A DNA stretch of 64,000 nt from an uncultured Mediterraneibacter sp. (lineage in GTDB: Bacteria; Bacillota; Clostridia; Lachnospirales; Lachnospiraceae), in contig CALWLJ010000018.1 in NCBI GenBank assembly GCA_944381495.1, positions 1 to 64,000 on the forward strand, read 5' to 3'. Positions 35,131 to 45,198 of the stretch are shown piece by piece. Each line of letters begins with the position of its first letter. Position 1 is the stretch's first letter. The notes under the pieces were generated by a model, which saw only the letters and a program-made list of their open reading frames with translations, had not been told where the DNA came from and searched no databases. The translations under genes were made by a program, and so were the position numbers.

Positions 35131-35251
35131 GACTTTTTCCTTTCTTTCTGTTCAGATTTTCTTTTATACTGTGAAAGAGGGCGCCGAACGCCCTCTTTCT
35201 GTCATTCAGCAAAGTGGATCTCCTGTATCCGCTCTACTCTTCTTCCTTGCT

Positions 35252-37531
35252 TCATCGCATGATCTCAAGCAAACCGCTCCACACAGTGCTGCCTGACTCT
35301 TCCAGCATCAGCTTCACCTTCCCAGGTTCTGTCACATGCCGCATCTGCATATCCCATACTGCGAATGCCTCATAAGGCAGAGTGATGACGATCTCTTTTT
35401 CCTCCCTGCTTTTCAGCAGGACTTTTTCCATCCCTTTGAGTTCTTTTACTCTGCGCACCACACTGCCCTGCTGCCCTGCGATGTAGAGAAGAGGTACCGC
35501 ATAGCCTTCCCTCTCTCCTGCATTCTTCACTTTCATGCGCAGGGTCACGCCTGACGTTTCAAGCTCTGTTAACGATATCTGCTCTTTGCTCAGAGATGCA
35601 TCGCTGTATTCAAAGCTGCTGTATCCCTTGCCGTCGCCGAAGATATAGGCGGGACCGTCCGGCTGATCATAATAGTCCATCCCGCTGTAGGAATTCTTGT
35701 AATTATAATATACCGGGATCTGTCCGCTGCATTTCGGCACAGAAACCGGAAGCCGTCCTGACGGGTTCACATCTCCGAACAGGATCTCCGCGATAGCCTG
35801 TCCTCCCCGGATTCCCGGGTAAAATGCATACAGGAGCGCATCTGCCCTCTCCGAAGCGATGCCAGGTGCGTAAGGCCGTCCGCCCATGATGATCACGACC
35901 ACCTTTTTCCCTGCGTCAAGCACCTGCTCCAGAAGCTGTTTCTGCACAGCCGGAAGTTCCACATCCGCCGCATCCACTCCTTCTCCGCAGTCCATGGAGA
36001 CGCCCTCACCGGCCACTGCCGCTCCATTCGTATCGAAGCTGACTTTGCCGAAGCGGCTGGAGCTGCCTCCCAGAACGAGGACTGTTACATCCGACTCCGC
36101 GGCCAGAGACACAGCCTGTTCCATCTCTTCCCGGATGCCCTCTGTTGTACCGCAGCCCCGGGCATATTTCACAGAGACGCCTGCCTGCTCCGCTCTCCTG
36201 CGGATACCGCCAAGCACGGTCACCGAGTCCTCTTCCTTCACCTGAGGACTGTAGTCTCCCAGCTGATTGTAGATATCATCTGCATTTGGACCGATCACAG
36301 CAATCTGCCCTGTTTCTTTTTCCAGGGGCAGACATGCCTCTCTGTTCTCCAGGAGCACTACAGACTCTCTGGCAATCTCCAGCGACTGCGGATACTCCTC
36401 ATAAGAGAATACCTTTGCTTCTGTTCTTTCATCCAGATAAGGGTGATCAAAGAGCCCTCTCTCAAACTTCAGCTTCAACACCTGCATTACAGCACGGTCA
36501 ATCTCCGCCTCGGAAATGTATCCCTTTTCCACTGCCTCTTCCAGACGTCCGAAAGCCGTATCCCAAAGTCCGATATCCATTCCCACCTTCACGGCAAGAG
36601 CTCCGGACAGCGCATTGTCTCCGGTCACCGTATCCAGACGGTCCAGAGCGCAGCCGTCGGCCATGACGACTCCGTCAAATCCCATCTCTCCGCGCAGAAT
36701 ATCTGTGAGCAGATGATGATTAATATGACAGTAGACGCCGTCGATCTCATTATAGGCAGCCATGACGCCCTTAACCCCGGCATCACAGCAGGCCTTCATT
36801 GCCGGCAGGTGAATCTCTCTTAGTTCCCTCTCGCCGATCCTTGCGGCACTGGCATTCACACCGCCGGTGCCTTCACCCTGAGCAGCGAAATGTTTCGCTA
36901 CCACATCTACGCCTGCATTCTGGACTGCCTGTACTACCTGTTCCGCCATTCTGCTGCACAGCCAGGGATCCTCTGAGAAGCACTCTTCGGTGCGTCCCCA
37001 TCTTGGATCTCTGGCAACATCAAGCAGGGAAATGAGAGCCAGGTCCACACCCATGCTCTTCAGCTGTTCCCCGCAGACCTGATAGGCCTGACGGATCAGC
37101 TCCGGATGAAAGGTTGCACCCATGGCAAGGTTCACCGGGAGCAGATAGCCATCCAGTGCCTGATGACCGTGGGGGCATTCCGTACTGAGCAGTACAGGAA
37201 TCTTCAGTCTGGAGTGTTCCAGCACATATCTCTGCATCTGATTATATGCCTTCACAGCCCACGGACCGTACAGTCCGTTTCCATAGTCTCTGCCGGACCA
37301 GGGATCCGCACGGTAAAGTCCGTATACGGTCCCCAGGCCACTGTATTTTTCCACTTCTTCTTTAAACTCTCTGTCAAACTCTATCGTATCCCCGTCTCTT
37401 TCGTAGATTCGGAAGCCATAGAGCCGCTGACTGAGCTGCCCCACCTTTTCTCTGAGGGTCATCTGTTTTAGCAGCTCAGCCGCCCTCTGTTCTGATGTCT
37501 TTTCATTTTCTGTGTGATTCATTGCTTTCAT
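35252..37531 (-). CDS. Glycoside hydrolase family 3 beta-glycosidase
   Basis: This canonical-order GH3 enzyme has 759 residues: TIM barrel first (MTLREKVGQLSQRLYG; VDVVAKHFAAQGEG), nucleophile Asp in GVVMADGCALD near residue 289, then the alpha/beta sandwich (SVVLLENREACLPLEKE) and a C-terminal fibronectin-like domain (YSSFEYSDASLS). No signal peptide is present, so it works in the cytoplasm. The specificity (beta-glucoside, beta-xyloside or other) is not evident; in this operon it may remove a beta-linked sugar from the imported glycan. The start is uncertain: an ATG three codons in (37522) is equally possible. Confidence 0.92.
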   Translation of the reverse strand: MKAMNHTENEKTSEQRAAELLKQMTLREKVGQLSQRLYGFRIYERDGDTIEFDREFKEEVEKYSGLGTVYGLYRADPWSGRDYGNGLYGPWAVKAYNQMQRYVLEHSRLKIPVLLSTECPHGHQALDGYLLPVNLAMGATFHPELIRQAYQVCGEQLKSMGVDLALISLLDVARDPRWGRTEECFSEDPWLCSRMAEQVVQAVQNAGVDVVAKHFAAQGEGTGGVNASAARIGERELREIHLPAMKACCDAGVKGVMAAYNEIDGVYCHINHHLLTDILRGEMGFDGVVMADGCALDRLDTVTGDNALSGALAVKVGMDIGLWDTAFGRLEEAVEKGYISEAEIDRAVMQVLKLKFERGLFDHPYLDERTEAKVFSYEEYPQSLEIARESVVLLENREACLPLEKETGQIAVIGPNADDIYNQLGDYSPQVKEEDSVTVLGGIRRRAEQAGVSVKYARGCGTTEGIREEMEQAVSLAAESDVTVLVLGGSSSRFGKVSFDTNGAAVAGEGVSMDCGEGVDAADVELPAVQKQLLEQVLDAGKKVVVIIMGGRPYAPGIASERADALLYAFYPGIRGGQAIAEILFGDVNPSGRLPVSVPKCSGQIPVYYNYKNSYSGMDYYDQPDGPAYIFGDGKGYSSFEYSDASLSKEQISLTELETSGVTLRMKVKNAGEREGYAVPLLYIAGQQGSVVRRVKELKGMEKVLLKSREEKEIVITLPYEAFAVWDMQMRHVTEPGKVKLMLEESGSTVWSGLLEIMR

Positions 37532-37589
37532 CTCACCTTAACTTCTTAAGTCTCGCCTGATATGACCGCTTCATTCTTAGCTGATGCGA

Positions 37590-40500
37590 TTATTTCAGTC
37601 TTACCTTATATGTCTTGACCTCATATGGCTTGATGGTTACTGTAAAGCTTCCTTCCTCTGCAGGAATCTCTCTTTCCGGCTCTTCCATCAGGTTACACTC
37701 TGTCACACCGGCAATCTTATTTTCACCAAATGTAACGGTAGTCTTTGTCAGGCTGTTCTCACACTCGTACATTCTGAGGATCACGCCTTCTCCATCTTCA
37801 GCATGTTTAACAGTCTCGATGACAACATTTGCCTTGTCTGCGGATACAAATGATTTTCCTGCTCCCTTTACGCAGCCGGCGAAGGCGTATGCCTTCTGGT
37901 TCAGCTTGTAAGCCTCTTCCACAGTTGTCTCTGCCTTCCAGTATCCGTTGTGCGGATACAGAGAATAGGTAAATACGTGTTCTTCCTGATCTGCTGTCTT
38001 GTTCGGCTCGATACCGGACTTGATCAGGGTCAGAGCCATATCGCCGTCCTTCGCGGAGTGTCCGTACTTGCAGTCATTTAACAGGCTGACGCCGTAATTT
38101 CCTTCGGACAGATCCATCCACTTCTGGCCGCAGCTCTCGAAACGAGCCTCATCCCAGCTTGTATTTGTATGGATCTTTCTCTTCAGGTTACCGAACTGGA
38201 TCTCGAATGTTGCCTCATCCGTGTGCACATTTACCGGGAAATGAACCTTCAGAAGTGTCTGATGCTCTTTCCAGTCTACCCATGTGACGAAGTCGATCCT
38301 GCGGCTGTCCGCATAGAAATGAATCTTCTGTCTGATCACGGAATTGCTGATAGAACGGTCGATCTCCAGTGTGGCTCTTACCGGTCCCCGCTCCGTCCAC
38401 TCGATGCGGTCCGCCTGCACTGCATCCCAGTATTTCTCGGAGTAGTACATATCGATATCCCAGCAGTCGAAGTTCATGGGCTTGTCCTCATACATGCGCA
38501 GGAGGTTGGCTGCCTTTCCTTCCTGGATCACTTCTCTCTCGCACTCTTTGTCGAAGATGGATGTAAAGAGTCCGTTCTCATCGATCTCGATATGGTAGAA
38601 CGGTGTGTCGATGCCGCTCTCTGTGATCGCCAGGTCATTTTTCTGTCCGTCAGCCGCTGCCGCAGTGAAGACCTTGCCTCCCTTGGAAGGAATTCCCTCT
38701 ACATATGCTACTGCACCGTCTGCAGTATGCTGCACCGGCCAGGTCCTGCCGTCCTCGTCCACAAGCACATCCGCGCTGCACTCACCCAGCTCTACTACAT
38801 CATTTCTGGTGAATCCAAGAGTATTGAACACACTGATGCAGTTCTCTTTCTCCTCTGTCAGGAGAGCCAGCTTTTCGCGGATCATCTCCGTCAGTCTGGA
38901 CTCGATCTGTGCGTACTCTTCCTTTGTCACTTCATATACTTCATGGATGGATGATCCCGGCAGGATATCATGGAACTGGTTTGTCAGAACCGTTTTCCAG
39001 ATCTTTTCCATCTCTTCTGTTTCTTTCGTACCTGTAAGAACCTGCAGCAGTTCCGTATCCATAAGGAGCTGTTCACATCTGCGGTTGGAGCGCTTATTCC
39101 TTCCCATGGAAGTATAAGTTCCTCTGTGATACTCGAAGTAAAGCTCTCCTTCCCACACCGGAAGCCGTTTATTTCCGGACACTCTCCTGTCAAGCTCTTC
39201 AAAATATTTTCCCGCAAATTCCTGGCGTACCTTCGGAATACCCTTGATTCCCTTCTCCATCCTCTTGGATGTCTCCAGCATATCTCTTGTCGGGCCGCCG
39301 CCTCCGTCGCCGTATCCGAAGCAGACAAGGATGTCGTTGTTGATTTCCTTGTTCTGATATCTGTGCCATCCGCCCATGATCGCATCCGGGTGGAGCATAC
39401 CGTTGTATGTGGTGAAGAAGTTGTCTTCGCTCTGTCCCACGCCAAGAGTCGTGATCAGATGGGTCAGGATCTCGCTTCCGTCGATTCCGCGCCACATCAT
39501 GGTGTCATAAGGCACCTTGTTGATCTGGTTCCATGCCAGCTTCGTGGTCATGAAATACTTGATGCCGCTGCGCTTCATGATCTGGGGAAGTGCTCCTGAA
39601 TAGCCGAATACATCAGGCAGCCACAGGATCTTGCACTCTACTCCAAACTCATCCCGGAAGAACTTCTTGCCATAGTAGAACTGACGTACCAGGGACTCTC
39701 CGCTGGTCAGGTTGCAGTCCGCCTCTACCCACATGCCGCCTTCCGGCTCCCAGCGTCCTTCCTTCACGCGCTCTTTCACCTTCGCGTAAACTTCCGGATA
39801 TCTCTCCTTTAAGAACTGATACAGCGCCGGCTGGCTGGACATGAACTTATATCCAGGGAACTCTTCCATGAACTTCAGCACTGTGGAGAAACTCCTGGCT
39901 GTTTTCTCTCTTGTCTGGGCAATCGTCCACCACCATGCCACGTCAATATGAGTATGTCCGATACAGGTCGCCACCACATCATCGTAACCTGCCATATCCT
40001 CATACAGCGCCTTCTCAATATATTCCGTTGCTTCATCTACGGAACGGTAGAAGTCCTGAGAGTAAGGCGTGCGCAGATCCAGGAGATTGATCGTATTGTT
40101 CAGGACCGTCGTCAGGTCCATCCGGACCTTGTCATCCTTCTCCATACGGGAAAATCCCCGGCTTGGCACAATAATGTCATAATACAGACGATTGATCTTC
40201 TCGTCCATCTGCATCAGATCCAGGCTGAAAGTCAGCTCTGCGAACATGATCCCTGTGTACGCCTGAAGGTCGATCACATAGGATCTCCCTGCTTCCGCGC
40301 AGGAATCCAGCAGTACCATCTGATGATTGATATCCATTCCCTGTGTTACATTTCCATCTACAAACATCAGGAACTGGGGATTCTTCGCATCATCCCAGTG
40401 ATCCACCTGGGTCGCGGCTTTCAGGTAAACCGGCTTTCCGGCCATCTCTTCCGGAATCGTAACGGTCGCCCGGAACCAGTAGTGCCGGTCAGGACCGTAC

Positions 40501-40676
40501 CAGTGCATATTCTCACTGTGAAATTCTTCCCAGAAAGGCGCTGCCTCATCAGCTTCCCCGGGGGTAAAATACAGTCCTTCCTTATAAGTAATCCCTGATA
40601 CGGGAAGTTTCTTAGCAAATCTCAACTCATTCAGCTCATTGCATATTACTGAGATTCTTTCTTCAATAAATTTCAT
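37590..40676 (-). CDS. GH38 alpha-mannosidase
   Basis: This 1028-residue enzyme is a family 38 retaining alpha-mannosidase. After an N-terminal sandwich region the catalytic domain starts at IGHTHIDVAWWWTIAQTREK (about residue 239), whose His and Asp bind zinc. The nucleophile Asp lies in LWLPDVFGYSGALPQI (about 353). The large C-terminal beta domains continue to the end. There is no signal peptide. It would trim alpha-1,2, alpha-1,3 or alpha-1,6 mannose from imported oligosaccharides in the cytoplasm. GGAG lies nine bases before the ATG. It follows the GH130 gene by 49 bp in the same operon and is one of two GH38 genes in the region. Confidence 0.95.
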   Translation of the reverse strand: MKFIEERISVICNELNELRFAKKLPVSGITYKEGLYFTPGEADEAAPFWEEFHSENMHWYGPDRHYWFRATVTIPEEMAGKPVYLKAATQVDHWDDAKNPQFLMFVDGNVTQGMDINHQMVLLDSCAEAGRSYVIDLQAYTGIMFAELTFSLDLMQMDEKINRLYYDIIVPSRGFSRMEKDDKVRMDLTTVLNNTINLLDLRTPYSQDFYRSVDEATEYIEKALYEDMAGYDDVVATCIGHTHIDVAWWWTIAQTREKTARSFSTVLKFMEEFPGYKFMSSQPALYQFLKERYPEVYAKVKERVKEGRWEPEGGMWVEADCNLTSGESLVRQFYYGKKFFRDEFGVECKILWLPDVFGYSGALPQIMKRSGIKYFMTTKLAWNQINKVPYDTMMWRGIDGSEILTHLITTLGVGQSEDNFFTTYNGMLHPDAIMGGWHRYQNKEINNDILVCFGYGDGGGGPTRDMLETSKRMEKGIKGIPKVRQEFAGKYFEELDRRVSGNKRLPVWEGELYFEYHRGTYTSMGRNKRSNRRCEQLLMDTELLQVLTGTKETEEMEKIWKTVLTNQFHDILPGSSIHEVYEVTKEEYAQIESRLTEMIREKLALLTEEKENCISVFNTLGFTRNDVVELGECSADVLVDEDGRTWPVQHTADGAVAYVEGIPSKGGKVFTAAAADGQKNDLAITESGIDTPFYHIEIDENGLFTSIFDKECEREVIQEGKAANLLRMYEDKPMNFDCWDIDMYYSEKYWDAVQADRIEWTERGPVRATLEIDRSISNSVIRQKIHFYADSRRIDFVTWVDWKEHQTLLKVHFPVNVHTDEATFEIQFGNLKRKIHTNTSWDEARFESCGQKWMDLSEGNYGVSLLNDCKYGHSAKDGDMALTLIKSGIEPNKTADQEEHVFTYSLYPHNGYWKAETTVEEAYKLNQKAYAFAGCVKGAGKSFVSADKANVVIETVKHAEDGEGVILRMYECENSLTKTTVTFGENKIAGVTECNLMEEPEREIPAEEGSFTVTIKPYEVKTYKVRLK

Positions 40677-40725
40677 ACGATCTTTCTCCTGTTATTTCTA
40701 AAAATTCATCTGCAATCCTGCTTAA

Positions 40726-41712
40726 TTAAAATGCATTTTCTTTTATATACTTCAGCAGATCATCCACTGTTGTAAACGCAAGTCCTGTCACTGTATCCGC
40801 GCATCCATAATAGATTGCGATCCTTCCTGTATCCGCATCTGTCAGTGTAGCGCAGGGGAATACAACGTTGGGAACGTCTCCCACGCACTCATAGATCTCA
40901 TAAGGAGCCAGGATATACGCTTTGGAACGTGCCAGCACTTTCCACGGCTGCTCCAGATCCAGAAGGGCAGCTCCCATGCGGTATACAAATCCATTGCATG
41001 TATTAAGTACACCATGATAGATCAGGATCCATCCCTCATCTGTCTCGATGGGCACCGGTCCCGGTCCGATCTTGGTTCCCTGCCATGCAGAAGCATCTTC
41101 CTTCACAGTTGACATAACATGCCTGTGATGTCCCCAGTACTCCAGATCCGGACTCTCACTGTAGAAAATATCGCCGAAAGGTGTGTGTCCCGTATCACTC
41201 GGTCTGCTCAGCATTGCATACTTGCCGCCTATCTTTCTCGGGAACATAACTCCGTTTCTGTTATACGGAAGGAAGGCATTTTCCAGCTGATGGAATGTCT
41301 TGAAATCAAATGTATATGCGACTCCGATAGTCGGTCCGTGATATCCGTTGCACCATGTGATATAATAACGGTCCTCAATAAAGCAGATCCTGGGATCATA
41401 TCTGTACTCCCGGACTGTCACCTCTTCGTCCCCTTCAAATACAATCGGATCCGGATTGATATCCCAGTGGATTCCGTCTTTTGAAAATCCCGCGAAGATA
41501 TCCATACTCACACACTTGCTGTCGCAGCGGAATACTCCTGCAAAACCATCTCCAAAGGGCACTACAGCACTGTTGAAGATACTGTTTGAACTGGGAATAG
41601 CATCTCTTTTAATGATAGGATTCGCGCTGTATCTCCACACCGGCATGGTATAGCCTTCAGGCTTGTTCTCCCAGGGGATATTTTTTAAAGAATTACCAAT
41701 AATCTTTGCCAT
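40726..41712 (-). CDS. GH130 beta-mannoside phosphorylase/hydrolase
   Basis: The 328-residue five-bladed propeller protein belongs to family GH130. Recognisable parts are [57 protein letters not shown] (containing the proton-donor Asp), and [20 protein letters not shown]. Most members phosphorolyse beta-1,4-mannosides such as mannosyl-GlcNAc or mannobiose to mannose 1-phosphate; some hydrolyse beta-1,2-mannosides. Next to GH38 and GH125 mannosidases, mannosyl-beta-1,4-GlcNAc from N-glycan cores is a plausible substrate. ATG 41712 has GAGGAG six bases upstream. Confidence 0.93.
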   Translation of the reverse strand: MAKIIGNSLKNIPWENKPEGYTMPVWRYSANPIIKRDAIPSSNSIFNSAVVPFGDGFAGVFRCDSKCVSMDIFAGFSKDGIHWDINPDPIVFEGDEEVTVREYRYDPRICFIEDRYYITWCNGYHGPTIGVAYTFDFKTFHQLENAFLPYNRNGVMFPRKIGGKYAMLSRPSDTGHTPFGDIFYSESPDLEYWGHHRHVMSTVKEDASAWQGTKIGPGPVPIETDEGWILIYHGVLNTCNGFVYRMGAALLDLEQPWKVLARSKAYILAPYEIYECVGDVPNVVFPCATLTDADTGRIAIYYGCADTVTGLAFTTVDDLLKYIKENAF

Positions 41713-41796
41713 ATTTTTCTCCTCTTTCCCTCTTAGCACAACAGGGACATTCCAAATGAAATGCCCCTGTTCTTTTGAAACTTCTGTTCGATTATA

Positions 41797-43245
41797 TTAT
41801 TTACCCATGAATTCGTCAACCTGTTCCTGAGCAGCTGCGCAAAGTTCATCCCATCCTGCTGTCTCAAGCTCACCCTTCATCTTCTCGATCAGAGCGTTTG
41901 GCTCCTGTGCTCCTGTGAAGAGTTCCGGATAGTATTTCTCGTATACAGCATTGCAGTTTGCAAGCTGAGTTGTTACTTCGCTTGTATCCATGCTGAAACC
42001 AAGAAGACCAGAACGTACTGCCGCATCGTTCAGTGCGATAACCTCATCCCACTGACTTGTCTCTTCTGTTGTCTGCTGAGAAACAATATATGTGTTGCCC
42101 TGTGTATAACCAGCAAGTGCCCAGTCTGTCTCAAGTCTCTCTACCTTGTTGTCATCTGTATACTGCCAGTCCTCGCCCTCTACACCAAAGTAGAAGAGGT
42201 CACGAAGCTTCGTATCTGTATTGATGAGCTGCAGGAGTTCAAGAGCCTTTTCCGGATTCTTGCATCCTGAGTAAATACCATTGATCGATCCCTGGATGGT
42301 CTTGTTGCACATTACAGAATCACCAAACTGAACTGCCTCACAATTTGCAATACCGAAGTTCGGTCCCCATGTTGTCTTGGCAGCGCCGCTCCATCCCTGA
42401 GCAATGAACAGCATGTGGTACTTGTTTGTATCGTCTGCAGTCGGAGCATCACCGTTGATGAGTCCTTCACTGTACATCTTGTGGATGGTCTCCAGGTTTG
42501 CCAGGATGTCCGGATCGTCAAGCGGATTGACTACTGTCGCACCGTCATCGCCGTATTTCACACCGATAACCTTGGAGCCTGAGCTGAGATCGTCAAAGTT
42601 CATGTCGATCAGAACGCTTGCACCTGCCTTTGACATGAAGAACGGAGCTGTGCCTTCGCCCTCTTTTATCTTCTGAAGTGCAGGATACAGAGAATCAAAG
42701 TCCGTAATTGCGTTGATATCGATTCCGTATTTGTCTGCGATGTCTTTATCCCATACAAAGTATTCTGTGATCGCGTTGTCCTTCATCGTCGGTACGCCAT
42801 AGATCTTGGAGTCAGAAGAAACTGCTTTCCAGTAATCCTCCGGGATCAGTTCATACAGCTCCGGAGTTGTCTCCTGCAGCATATCCGTAATATCAAGGAA
42901 TACACCGTTTGAAACCTCTGAGCTGAAACGAGTCTGATCTGTAAACAGGATATCGAAATACTCACCGGAGTTTGTGATAACGCTTCGTCTGTTGTCCCAG
43001 TCACCCCAGCCAACAACTTCCATATCAACATTTACACCGATCTTCTCCTCCAGATACGGATTTACCTGCTCCAGCCATGCATCATAGTTGTCCGGCATAC
43101 CGTTTCCTACTGTTACCCATTTCAGAGTTACCACACCATCCTCTGATGTGGATCCGCCCTCATTTGAGTCATTTCCGCAGCCGGCCAGAAGTCCTGCACA
43201 CATAGCTGCTGTCATGGCAAGCGCTACAATTCTTTTCTTTTTCAT
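41797..43245 (-). CDS. ABC transporter sugar-binding lipoprotein
   Basis: This 482-residue extracellular solute-binding protein starts with a lipoprotein signal ending LLAGC (lipidated Cys at 23). It then has the family 1 sugar-binding fold (VTVGNGMPDNYDAWLEQVNP; YFDILFTDQTRF; SDSKIYGVPTMKDNA). It resembles the LplA/YtcQ group that works with the adjacent LplB/LplC-like permeases. It would capture oligosaccharides at the cell surface for the cytoplasmic glycosidases downstream. AAGGAGG precedes the ATG at 43245. Of the region's glycan genes it is the only one with a secretion signal. Confidence 0.92.
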   Translation of the reverse strand: MKKKRIVALAMTAAMCAGLLAGCGNDSNEGGSTSEDGVVTLKWVTVGNGMPDNYDAWLEQVNPYLEEKIGVNVDMEVVGWGDWDNRRSVITNSGEYFDILFTDQTRFSSEVSNGVFLDITDMLQETTPELYELIPEDYWKAVSSDSKIYGVPTMKDNAITEYFVWDKDIADKYGIDINAITDFDSLYPALQKIKEGEGTAPFFMSKAGASVLIDMNFDDLSSGSKVIGVKYGDDGATVVNPLDDPDILANLETIHKMYSEGLINGDAPTADDTNKYHMLFIAQGWSGAAKTTWGPNFGIANCEAVQFGDSVMCNKTIQGSINGIYSGCKNPEKALELLQLINTDTKLRDLFYFGVEGEDWQYTDDNKVERLETDWALAGYTQGNTYIVSQQTTEETSQWDEVIALNDAAVRSGLLGFSMDTSEVTTQLANCNAVYEKYYPELFTGAQEPNALIEKMKGELETAGWDELCAAAQEQVDEFMGK

Positions 43246-43277
43246 TTTTCTTTCCTCCTTGAAAATTTTTATATGTA

Positions 43278-44210
43278 CTATCCTTTCACCGCACCAACCG
43301 TAAGACCGGAGATGAAGTATTTCTGGAAGAACGGATAGCAGCATGCAATTGGGATGATAATGATGATCGCCATAGCCATTCTGGCTCCCTCTCTCGGCAT
43401 TGAATTCATATACTCAACCATAGAGATTCCCGCCGACGGGTTATTTGCCATCATTTCAATATTTCTCTGTATAGAGTTCAGCAGCGCCTGCAGAGACAGA
43501 AGCTTCTGATCTGTAATATACAGTGAGGACTGGAACCAATCATTCCAGTATCCGAATGTCAGGAACAGAGCGATCGTTGCCAGAAGCGGCTTTGCCAGAG
43601 GCAGAGCGATCTTCCCGAATATCTGGAGCTGACTTGCACCGTCAATCTGTGCGGACTCAATGATCGATTCAGGTATATTTGTCTTGAAAAACGTCTTTGC
43701 GATCACTACGTTGAAGGATGAAACACACAGCGGCAAAATCAGCGCCCATACAGTATCACGAAGATGGAGCAGCTGTGTATTAACAACATACTGTGCAACC
43801 ATACCACCGTTAAAAATCATAGGTATGAATACGATCATTGTAAAAAAGTTGTTCAGTTTGTACGTATTTCTTGAAAGCACGTATCCCATAAGTGTGGTCA
43901 GCATCACACCAAGCACGGTACCTACTACTGTAACAAAAATCGATACGCCAAGTGCGCGTATGATCATCTCGCCTTCGTCAAACAGGAACTTGTACGCATC
44001 CAGAGAAAATACCTCCGGGATAAACCGGTATCCGTTCATCTGGATAGACTCTTCTGCTGAGATCGAGATCATAAATACAAATACAACCGGGATCACACAG
44101 ATAAGAGCGATCAGGATAAACAGAATATTAAAGCCGATATTCGTCGGTTGTGAAATTTTATTCAGATGCGACGATTCCGCCATATCTGCATTTTTATTTT
44201 TTTTCGACAT
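43278..44210 (-). CDS. CUT1 sugar ABC transporter permease (LplC/YtcP-like)
   Basis: The 310-residue inner-membrane permease has six helices and the ABC-importer EAA loop visible as ESAQIDGASQLQIFGKIALP. The start FNILFILIALICVIPVVFVF and the C-terminal PFFQKYFISGLTVGAVKG are typical of the carbohydrate CUT1 permeases that follow LplB-like partners. GGGGGG lies six bases before the ATG. It lies between the other permease and the binding protein. No ATPase gene is in the operon, so it must share an MsmK/UgpC-like ATPase encoded elsewhere. Confidence 0.93.
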   Translation of the reverse strand: MSKKNKNADMAESSHLNKISQPTNIGFNILFILIALICVIPVVFVFMISISAEESIQMNGYRFIPEVFSLDAYKFLFDEGEMIIRALGVSIFVTVVGTVLGVMLTTLMGYVLSRNTYKLNNFFTMIVFIPMIFNGGMVAQYVVNTQLLHLRDTVWALILPLCVSSFNVVIAKTFFKTNIPESIIESAQIDGASQLQIFGKIALPLAKPLLATIALFLTFGYWNDWFQSSLYITDQKLLSLQALLNSIQRNIEMMANNPSAGISMVEYMNSMPREGARMAMAIIIIIPIACCYPFFQKYFISGLTVGAVKG

Positions 44211-44225
44211 CTGTATCCCCCCTTA

Positions 44226-45179
44226 CTATATAATTGCACTGTCTTCGTCAATCTTCTTCACGATCCAGTTTGCAAGCAGGATAGTGATGCAGCATGCTAC
44301 TGACTGGAAGAAAGTAGCTGCCGAAGTCATACCTACCGGCATGTTGGACTGCAGATTGTTAAATACGAAGGTATCGATCGTTGCTGTCGTATTAAAGATC
44401 GAACCACTTGCTCCCTGTGTAAGCTGATAGAACAGACCGAAATCTGAATAGAATACCTTACCTACATTCAGGATGAACATCATGATAACGACATTTTTCA
44501 GACAAGGCAGGGTGATAAATCTTGCCTGCTGCCATTTGCTTGCGCCATCCATGACCGCCGCTTCATACAGTGTGCCATCGATACCGGAAATATTGGCAAG
44601 ATAAATGACCATGTTATATCCGGTAGATTTCCACAAGTACATAAAGATCAGGATGAACGGCCAAACACCGGCTGTCATATACCACTGAATGGGATCATTT
44701 CCTGCATCTCTCAGCATACCATTGATAAGACCGTTGTCCTGATTCAGGAATGCGTCCAGGAAATATGCAGCAACAACCCATGACATAAAGTACGGGAAGA
44801 ACATCAGTGTCTGATATACTTTTGATTTTCTCTTGCTCCACAGTTCGCTGATCATCATTGCCAGCGCAACTGCCAGAATAGTTCCTACTACGATAAATAC
44901 CAGATTGTAAAGAATGGTATTTCTCAGGATTACAAACAGGTCGTTGGATTTGATCAGGAATTCAAAGTTCTCGAACCCCGCCCACTCGCTGTGGAATACA
45001 TTATAAATAAATCCATGGCCTGCACTGATCTTATAATCTTTAAACGCGATAATAAGACCAAACATCGGAAGAAACGAGAACAAAATATACCAAATGGTAG
45101 TTGGTAAAGCAAGTATGGTCAATTCAGTATCGTTTTTGTTCCATCTTCTTTTTAGATTCTTTTTCTTTTCCTTTTCCAA
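44226..45179 (-). CDS. CUT1 sugar ABC transporter permease (LplB/YteP-like)
   Basis: This 317-residue permease has six helices and the EAA loop YEAAVMDGASKWQQARFITLP. Its N-terminal part contains LPTTIWYILFSFLPMFGLII and AFKDYKISAG, typical of LplB/YteP proteins. The best start is a TTG at 45179 with AAGGGA seven bases upstream, since no ATG lies near; an unusual start codon may keep its level low. It directly follows the LacI-type regulator gene and precedes the second permease by 15 bp. Confidence 0.92.
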   Translation of the reverse strand: MEKEKKKNLKRRWNKNDTELTILALPTTIWYILFSFLPMFGLIIAFKDYKISAGHGFIYNVFHSEWAGFENFEFLIKSNDLFVILRNTILYNLVFIVVGTILAVALAMMISELWSKRKSKVYQTLMFFPYFMSWVVAAYFLDAFLNQDNGLINGMLRDAGNDPIQWYMTAGVWPFILIFMYLWKSTGYNMVIYLANISGIDGTLYEAAVMDGASKWQQARFITLPCLKNVVIMMFILNVGKVFYSDFGLFYQLTQGASGSIFNTTATIDTFVFNNLQSNMPVGMTSAATFFQSVACCITILLANWIVKKIDEDSAII

Positions 45180-45198
45180 TTTTTATCCCTTCCCTTCC